A stretch of 64,000 bases of DNA from positions 128,518,254-128,582,253 of the forward strand of contig NC_133664.1 of assembly GCF_037893015.1 (NCBI RefSeq). Reading direction: 5' to 3'. Below, piece after piece: positions 58,150 to 64,000 of the stretch. Under the pieces are notes generated by a model. It was not told where the DNA came from. It made no database searches and saw only the letters and a list, made by a program, of their open reading frames with translations. The position numbers were made by a program, and so were the translations under genes. Numbering within the stretch: position 1 is the stretch's first letter; the number at the start of each line of letters is the position of its first letter. This stretch comes from Macrotis lagotis. Its lineage: Eukaryota > Chordata > Mammalia > Peramelemorphia > Peramelidae.

Positions 58150-59205
58150 TGGCTTAGAGTGACTGTAAATAGCAATTGTTTCTATTTTTGTCAGAAATCC
58201 TGAGGATCTTCCCCTTATTTCTAGGAAGAAGAGACTGTTCTTTGTTTCATATCTTGCCTAACCTTAATCAAACAGATCGGGGAAAGTTGTCCAAGGTCTC
58301 CCACTCCATCCAGGGCCGTCTCCAGTCTCCTGATCAATATCTTACTCCAGGGAGAGTGAAGCTGGTGACTGCCCAGTTCTCCCCCTCATTTAAATCCCAA
58401 GTCACTGACTTGTTAAAAATGAAAGCGTTTAACTTAAAGGTCAAGCTTCCTTTAAGTGAAAAACTCCCAGGGTAACCCCTTTTACATCTGTAAAAGCAGA
58501 GACTTGAATTCGCAGGCCTGCAAAGTTCATATATATTACAAACCACAAACAGTTCACAGATTAAACTTCATCTGGAAAGGAGAGTTAGAGGACAGGCTTC
58601 GACAAAGGTCGAAGAAGCTAAAATTGCTGGAGGGGAAAGAAGAAAGGAGCTGGAAAACAGCCATAAGAAATGACTGGCCTTAGCCCCAAAGAGTTCATCC
58701 TGGAGCTGGAGCTGGTAATTACAAACTTGGAATGAAGTAGGGAAAGAAGTATTCTGTTGAAAGAGAGAGAGAAAAGCTTAGATCAACATAGATCTAGCTT
58801 TATGGAGCAGGGGCCATATTGTTCCAGTCATGTGGCCAGGTCAGGCAGGTCTCTGGCTTAGAGAGAGAGCTCAAGCTGGCCAAGCTCACACCCAGGAGAA
58901 AGCGAAGAAGAAGATGAAGATGAGCCCTCAGTCTACTTAAACACCTTTCTGATGGGTGGGACAAGGAGTGATTTAGCACTTGGCTCCAGCTATTTTCCAA
59001 TGTGAATGCCATAAGTATGGTCCTCAAGGAGTGGCAGAGGCAATATTCATTGTGCGTGGCTGGTGGACTATACCTTTTTTGCCCCAAAGAGCATGACCTT
59101 TAGTTCAAAGTGGCAAAAGATTATATCATTTCCCTCTGCCCTGCTTCACTATCACCTCCCTGATGTCGTGATCCTCCATTAAGGACTACTATTTGAGTTT
59201 GGGTA
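58150..59205 (+). repeat. RTE-type SINE split by an insertion
   Basis: 58150-58412 (gtcctgat.., agggagagtgaagctggtga, ctcatttaaatcccaagtc) and 59146-59200 (tatcacctccctgatgtcgt gatcctc) are two parts of the repeat also seen at 46076-46235. About 730 bp of unrelated, GC-richer DNA lies between. Confidence 0.55.
58411..59145. mobile_element. Possible fossil LTR inside the RTE-type SINE
   Basis: Block of different composition beginning tgttaaaaat and ending ccctgcttca, so tg...ca-like ends, inserted in an older repeat. No target duplication or polyadenylation region settled. Could be another insertion type. Confidence 0.25.
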
Positions 59206-60079
59206 CCAACCAGTGTTTTTTTTTAATTCCATTCAATTTTTTTTCTATTTCAGATTCTTTCCTTCACCCTACCCTACCCAAGACTCATTGCAAATATTTA
59301 TAGTCAAGCAAAAAACTTCCCATCATAGTCTTGTCCTTCCCTCTCTAAAAAAAAAGAGAAGGAAGTATGCATTATTCAGTATTCTTAAGTCCTTCTGTTC
59401 TCTATCTGGAAGTGGATAGCAAGTTTCATTGTTAGTCCTTTGGAATTGTAGTTAGTCATTGTGTTTATAGAATTCACAAGTCTTCCTTTTTTTAACTTGA
59501 AATATTTTGAAATGTAAAAATTTTAGCATTTGTTTTTTTTTTTTGAAATTTCTAATTTCAAATTCTCTTCTTCTCTTCCTCCTTTCTTTCCCTTCCTCAC
59601 TCATTGAGATAGAAATTTGATTTAGGTTATACAAAAGTCATGTTGTGAAAGAAAACAAAGACCAAAATGATGCCCAAGAAAAATAAAGTTAAAAAATATG
59701 CTTCAATGTACATTTAGACTCTGTTGTTTCTTTCTTTGGGGTGGTGGATAGCATTTTTCATTATGAGTCCTTAGGATTATTGTAGATCAATGAATTGCTG
59801 AAAATACCTAAATCTTCATTTGATCATTCTACAGTATAGCTGTTACTGTGAACAATGCTATGATTCTGTTTACATCACTTTATATTAGTTTATGTAAGTC
59901 TTTTCAGATTTTTCTGAAAGCATCCCACTTATTTCTTATGCCATAATGATATTCCATCACAATTACATACCACAACTCCTTCAGTCATTCCCCAGTTGAT
60001 GGGCATCCTTTCAATTTCCAATTCTCTGCCACCACAAAAAGAGCTACTATAAATATTTCTGTATACATATAGGTCCTTT

Positions 60080-60285
60080 TTCTTCCTTCCTCCCTCCCAC
60101 CCTCCCACCCTTCCTTCTTTCTTTCCTTCCTTCCCTCCTCCTCTCCCTCCCTTCCTCCTCCCCTCCCTACCTTCTTCCCTACCTCCTTTCCTCCCTCCCT
60201 CCTTCCCTCCCTCCTCCCTCCCTCCCTCCCTCCCTTCCTTCCTTCCTTCCTTCCTTCCTTCCTTCCTTCCTTCCTTCCTTCCTTC

Positions 60286-60337
<52 letters not shown>
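60080..60337. repeat. Compound (CCTT)n / (CA)n microsatellite
   Basis: c/t tetranucleotide array (60080-60286) followed by a ca run of about 50 bp. It sits inside the LINE-1 C-terminal region. Confidence 0.97.
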
Positions 60338-60341
<4 letters not shown>

Positions 60342-61209
60342 TTTACAGGCCTTTGGGCATAATTTCAAATTGTTCTTCAGAATGGTTAGATCAATTCACA
60401 TCTCTGTCAACAATGCAATGGTACCCCAGTACCAATTGTAAGGTATCCCTTTACCACCTCCTATATTTGTCCTTTTCCTTTTCTGTCATATTAGGCAGTC
60501 TGTTAGGTGTGAGGTTGTTTTAATTTTGTTTTAATTTTCATTTATTTAATCAGTAATGATTTAGAGCATTTTTTCCCATGTGATTAGAGATAGCTTTGAT
60601 TTCTTGTGACAACTGTTCATATCCTTTGATTATTTACCAATTGAGGAAATAAATTCTATTCTTATAAATTTGACTCAGTTATCTATATATTTGAGAAATG
60701 AGGTCTTTATCAGAGGTTTGCTATTCCATATTACTCTACTTTATTTATATATATCACCTTTTATGTCTAAATCATGTACCCTTTTTGACCATGGGTAAGG
60801 ATTTCTACTGATTCAGCACTCTTAATCAGATCCAGATTGTTGTGATGATTATTGTTTTATAATACAGTTTGAGATCTGGTACAGTTAAGCCCTCTTCCTT
60901 CATAATTTTTCATTGATTTCCATAATATTCTTGACATTTTGTTCTTCCAAACAAATTTTATTATTCTTTTTTCCCCTAGCTCTATAAAATAACTTTTGGT
61001 TAGTTGATGGTAAGGCACTGAATAAGTTAATAATTTTTGTTAGAATGATCACCTTTAGGATACTGGTTTGGCCTACCATGAGCAATTGATATTTTTCCAG
61101 TTGTCTTTTGTGTGAAAAGTGTTTTGTGTTTGTGTTCATATAGTTGTTGGGTTTGTCTTGGCAGATAACCTTTCAAGTATTTTATGATATCTACAATTAT
61201 TTTATTTTA

Positions 61210-61358
61210 TTTTGGCTTTTTTTGGGCAAGGCAGGGTTAAGTGACTTGACTAAGATCACACAGCTGGGTAATTAAGTGTCTGAGGTTGGATTTGAACTCA
61301 GGCCCTCTTGACTTCAGGGTTTATTGCTCTCTATTCACTATATCATTTAGCTTTCCCC
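61210..61358 (-). repeat. SINE, antisense, diverged
   Basis: gggcaaggcagggttaagtg through tatatcatttagctttcccc. Older than neighbours. Confidence 0.85.
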
Positions 61359-61489
61359 AGTCTACAATTATTTTAAATGGAGTTTCTTTTTGTATTGCTT
61401 ATTGCTGGATTTTGTTGGTTATATATGGAAATGCTGAAGATTATGTGAGTTTAGTTTATATCCTATTCATGTTTCAATTAGTTTTTTTA

Positions 61490-61648
61490 ATTTCTTTTTT
61501 AGTTTTTTGCAAGGCAAATGGAGTTAAAGTGGCTTGCCCAAGCCCACACAGCTAGGTAATTATTAAGTATCTGAGGCTGGATCTGAACTCAGGTACTCCT
61601 GACTCTAGAGCCAGTGCTCTATCCACTTCGCCACCTAGCCGCCCCTCA
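61490..61648 (-). repeat. WSINE1-type SINE, antisense
   Basis: tagttttttgcaaggcaaat through cgccacctagccgcccc; flanked by tcaattagttttt / tcagttagttttt. Confidence 0.93.
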
Positions 61649-62321
61649 GTTAGTTTTTTAGTTTATGCTCTAGGATTTTTATAGTTTACCATCATAACAT
61701 CTTTAAAGAGTGACAGTTTTGTTTCCTAATTGCCTATTTTAATTCCTTCAATTTCTTTTTTTCTTATTGCTCTATCTAGCATTTGTTGTACAATATTTAA
61801 TAACAATGGTGATAATGGGCATTCTTGTTTCACTCCTGATTTTACTGGGGAGGTTTCTAGATTATCCCCACTACAGTTAGTTATTGGTTGTTGATGGTTT
61901 TAGATAGCTATTATTTGCCATTTTAAGGAAATTTCCATTTATTCCTATTTTTTTTAAAAACAGGGATGTGTGTTGTAGTTTGTCAAAAGCTTTTTCTGCA
62001 ACTATTGAGATGATCATTTGATTTCTGTTGTTTTTGTTCATTGAAATAATCAATTATACTGATGGTTCTCCTAATAGTAAACCAGCCCTGCTTTCCTGAT
62101 AAAAGCCTCAACTGGTCAAATGAGCTTTGTGATATATTGCTGTAATTTTCTTGGTAGTATATTTCATTTAAAATGTTTGCACCAATATACATTAGGGAAA
62201 TTGGTTTTTAGTTTTTCTTTCTCTGTTTTTCCTCTTTCTAGTTTAGTTTTTCAATCCCTTGTTTGTATCATAAAATGAATTTGCTAGAACTTTTTCCTTG
62301 CTTATTTCTCCAAATAGTTTC

Positions 62322-62470
62322 TTTTTTTTTTTTGCAAGGCAAATGGGATTAAGTGGCTTGCTCAAGGCCACACAGCTAGGTAATTATTAAGTGTCTGAGA
62401 CCGGATTTGAACCCAGGTACTCCTGACTCCAAGGCCGGAGCTTTATCCACTATGCCACCTAGCTGCCCCC
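62322..62470 (-). repeat. WSINE1-type SINE, antisense
   Basis: ttttttttttgcaaggcaaa through gccacctagctgcccc; flanked by ccaaatagtttct on both sides. Confidence 0.95.
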
Positions 62471-62635
62471 AAATAGTTTCTATTGTATTAGAATTAATTG
62501 TTCTGTAAATGTTTGATATCTTTCACTTGTAAATTTATGTGGTCCTTGTTTGTTGTTTTTTAGGGAATTCATTGATGTCTTCTTCAATTTCATTTTTTTT
62601 TCAATTTCATTTTCTAACAGGGTTATTTCACTTAG

Positions 62636-63063
62636 TGTTGTGTCATATGTATTCCAGGCTAAGAGCTATGAAGGGTTAACACAGAAATAGTTATGTGCTT
62701 TAACCAGCAAGATGTACTTCAGAGCTTAGATAAGGGAGTAGCTGCATGTCTGAGCTAAGGAGGTATATTCCCAGGCTCAGATAGATAGCGCATTCTGAGA
62801 AAATTACCTTCTGCACTCTGTTTATCAAATCGCTGTTTGGTTCTCAAAACAATCTTCTCTCTGTTTATCAGAACACTGTTTGGTTCTCAAAACAATCACC
62901 TAAGACATACACAAAGTATGCATGTGAAAAAAATGCTTGCTAAAACGCTTATGTAATTGGTTACGTAAATGTAGAGTATAAAAGTATGTATCCTGTGATC
63001 AATAAACAAACCAGCTTATGCATCATATTGATGTTGGCCTGGGTCCCTCCTCCGCACTCGACA
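62636..63063 (+). mobile_element. Solo LTR of a fossil endogenous retrovirus
   Basis: 428-bp element with tgttg...cgaca ends and a perfect 6-bp target duplication acttag (62630-62635, 63064-63069). It has a TATA-like tataaaag (62977-62984) and an aataaa signal (63001-63006). The 6-bp duplication suggests a class II-type virus, a tentative call. No internal genes remain. Inserted in an older LINE-1. Confidence 0.88.
62816..62897 (+). repeat. 39-bp direct repeat inside the solo LTR
   Basis: Two copies (62816-62854, 62859-62897) beginning ctctgtttatca and ending ggttctcaaaacaatc, upstream of the TATA-like box, where U3 enhancer duplications are commonly found. Confidence 0.9.
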
Positions 63064-63687
63064 ACTTAGATTGTTGATTTATTTACAAATAATTTAGCAG
63101 AATAGCTATGACTGATTGTTTTAATTCCTTCTTCATTTATTTTGACTTCATCCTTTTCATTGATTTTCTTTATTTTTTAAGATTAAATTAACTAATGGTT
63201 AATATATTTTTATTGTTTTTTCCTATAAAACTACTCATACTTTTTTTTTTAGTTCATTTGAGTTTTCTTTTAATTTTATTAAACTCTTCTTTGATTTTTA
63301 GGACTTCCAGTGTCATGTTTAATTGGGGATTTTTAAGCTGATACGTGTAGTTTTTTTCAGTTGCATACTGAATTCATGGATCTGCTTTTTCTCTTTATTA
63401 TTCATGTGAGCATTTAAAAATAAAATTCTCCCTAATGCTTCTCTTATTGCATCCTATAACTTGTCTCATTGTTGTTAATCTCTTTAATGAAATTATTGTG
63501 TCTGATTTTTTCTTTGCTCCATTTATTCTTAAGGATTAGATTATTAAATTTCTTAATTTTTAATCTTTGCTTCCAATATCCTTTATTGAATGCAGTTTTT
63601 TTATTGTATTATGATATGAAATGGATGCAGTTTATAGTTCTGCTTTTCTGCATATGGTTGTGAAGTTTTTATACCCTGTTACATGAT

Positions 63688-63848
63688 CAGTTTTTTTATT
63701 TTTAGGTTTTTGCAAGGCAAACGGGGTTAAGTGGCTTGCCCAAGGCCACACAGCTAGGAAATTATTAAGTGTCCAAGACCGGATTTGAACCCAGGTACTC
63801 CTGACTCCAAGGCCAGTGCTTTATCCACTATGCCACCTAGCCAGCCCC
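63688..63848 (-). repeat. WSINE1-type SINE, antisense
   Basis: aggtttttgcaaggcaaacg through gccacctagccagcccc; flanked by acatgatcagttttt on both sides. Confidence 0.96.
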
Positions 63849-64000
63849 ACATGATCAGTTTTTATGTAGGTTTCATGGTCTTCAAGAAAAAGCAATATTC
63901 CCTTCTATTCCCATTCAGTTTTCTTTAGAGGTCTAGCATTTGTAAACCTTCTAAAATTTTATTCAACTCCTTAACTACTTTATTATTTATTTTTTGTTTA

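Larger units (their letters stand above)
59206..64000 (-). mobile_element. LINE-1, antisense, old, running off the window
   Basis: 3' UTR (59210-59980), ORF2 C-terminus (60000-60360; minus strand IVALFVVAENWKLKGCPSTG), 60380-61200, reverse transcriptase (61700-62210; SGKQGWFTIRRTISIIDYFN), then linker and endonuclease (63080 on). Many stops and frame changes. Interrupted by a compound microsatellite, four SINEs and a solo LTR. Confidence 0.88.

Noticed and set aside
59985-60368. 127-codon antisense frame with VCVCVC and EGRKEGRK runs
   Set aside because: CA and CCTT repeats fused in frame with LINE-1 ORF2 C-terminus.
57206-64000. Search for IQUB exon 7 (IQ motif, expected to begin near VIVIQTYYRQW)
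   Set aside because: No stretch with an acceptor and matching codons was seen; the intron probably continues past the window.
1-64000. CRISPR arrays, tRNA/rRNA genes or bacterial operons
   Set aside because: Repeats are retroposons and microsatellites; SINE heads are tRNA-derived but are not tRNA genes.

Overview
This is an AT-rich, repeat-packed mammalian nuclear window that looks marsupial. The main evidence is more than twenty copies of a tRNA-derived SINE (head like ggcggctaggtggcgcagtgg, tail like ttgcaaaaacctaaaa) of the marsupial WSINE1/SINE1 type. Marsupial-type LINE-1 elements, MAR1/MIR elements and old L2 and CR1/L3 remnants are also present. The SINE subtype suggests an Australian marsupial, perhaps a dasyurid, but that is inference. 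I see no prokaryotic features, CRISPR array, tRNA gene or rRNA gene.

Only one host gene is supported: the 5' part of IQUB (IQ motif and ubiquitin-like domain containing, a cilia and sperm axoneme protein) on the + strand. Its likely promoter and non-coding first exon lie at about 17.1-17.5 kb, in a small CpG-rich patch. That patch holds a CCAAT box, a TCTCGCGAGA element, an RFX-like X-box and two ZNF143-like sites. Coding exons lie at 35563-35914, 44078-44212, 56128-56292, 56409-56581 and 57031-57186. Their phases join without a break into 327 codons, ending just after the conserved YHAQR-KA block. The IQ motif and the C-terminal half must lie beyond 64 kb.

Layout: 1-5.96 kb is an almost complete antisense LINE-1 whose 3' end is cut by the window edge. 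6-9 kb holds MIR and L2 relics and unrecognised DNA. 9.6-14.06 kb is a sense LINE-1 split by a SINE and by a SINE/LINE-1 composite. 14-17 kb is mostly unique and includes a good CTCF core. 17.1-17.6 kb is the IQUB promoter. 17.6-35.5 kb is intron 1, with LINE-1 3' ends, SINEs, microsatellites and a fossil retroviral pol fragment. 35.56-36.1 kb is a GC-rich island holding the first coding exon. 36.1-56.1 kb is introns with two antisense LINE-1 5' halves, a CR1/L3 relic and an L2 relic. 56.1-57.2 kb holds three clustered exons. 57.2-64 kb is intron 6, with an antisense LINE-1 carrying a solo LTR, a compound microsatellite and four SINEs.

I did not find a new biological system. The most useful oddities are a 14-bp tandem duplication across the exon 6 splice donor (one GT and one GC copy), a LINE-1 remnant ending at the exon 2 acceptor, a SINE inserted right after the exon 5 donor, a three-fold tandem SINE-plus-flank array, a SINE/LINE-1 composite insertion, and G-rich tracts shared by the LINE-1 3' ends.
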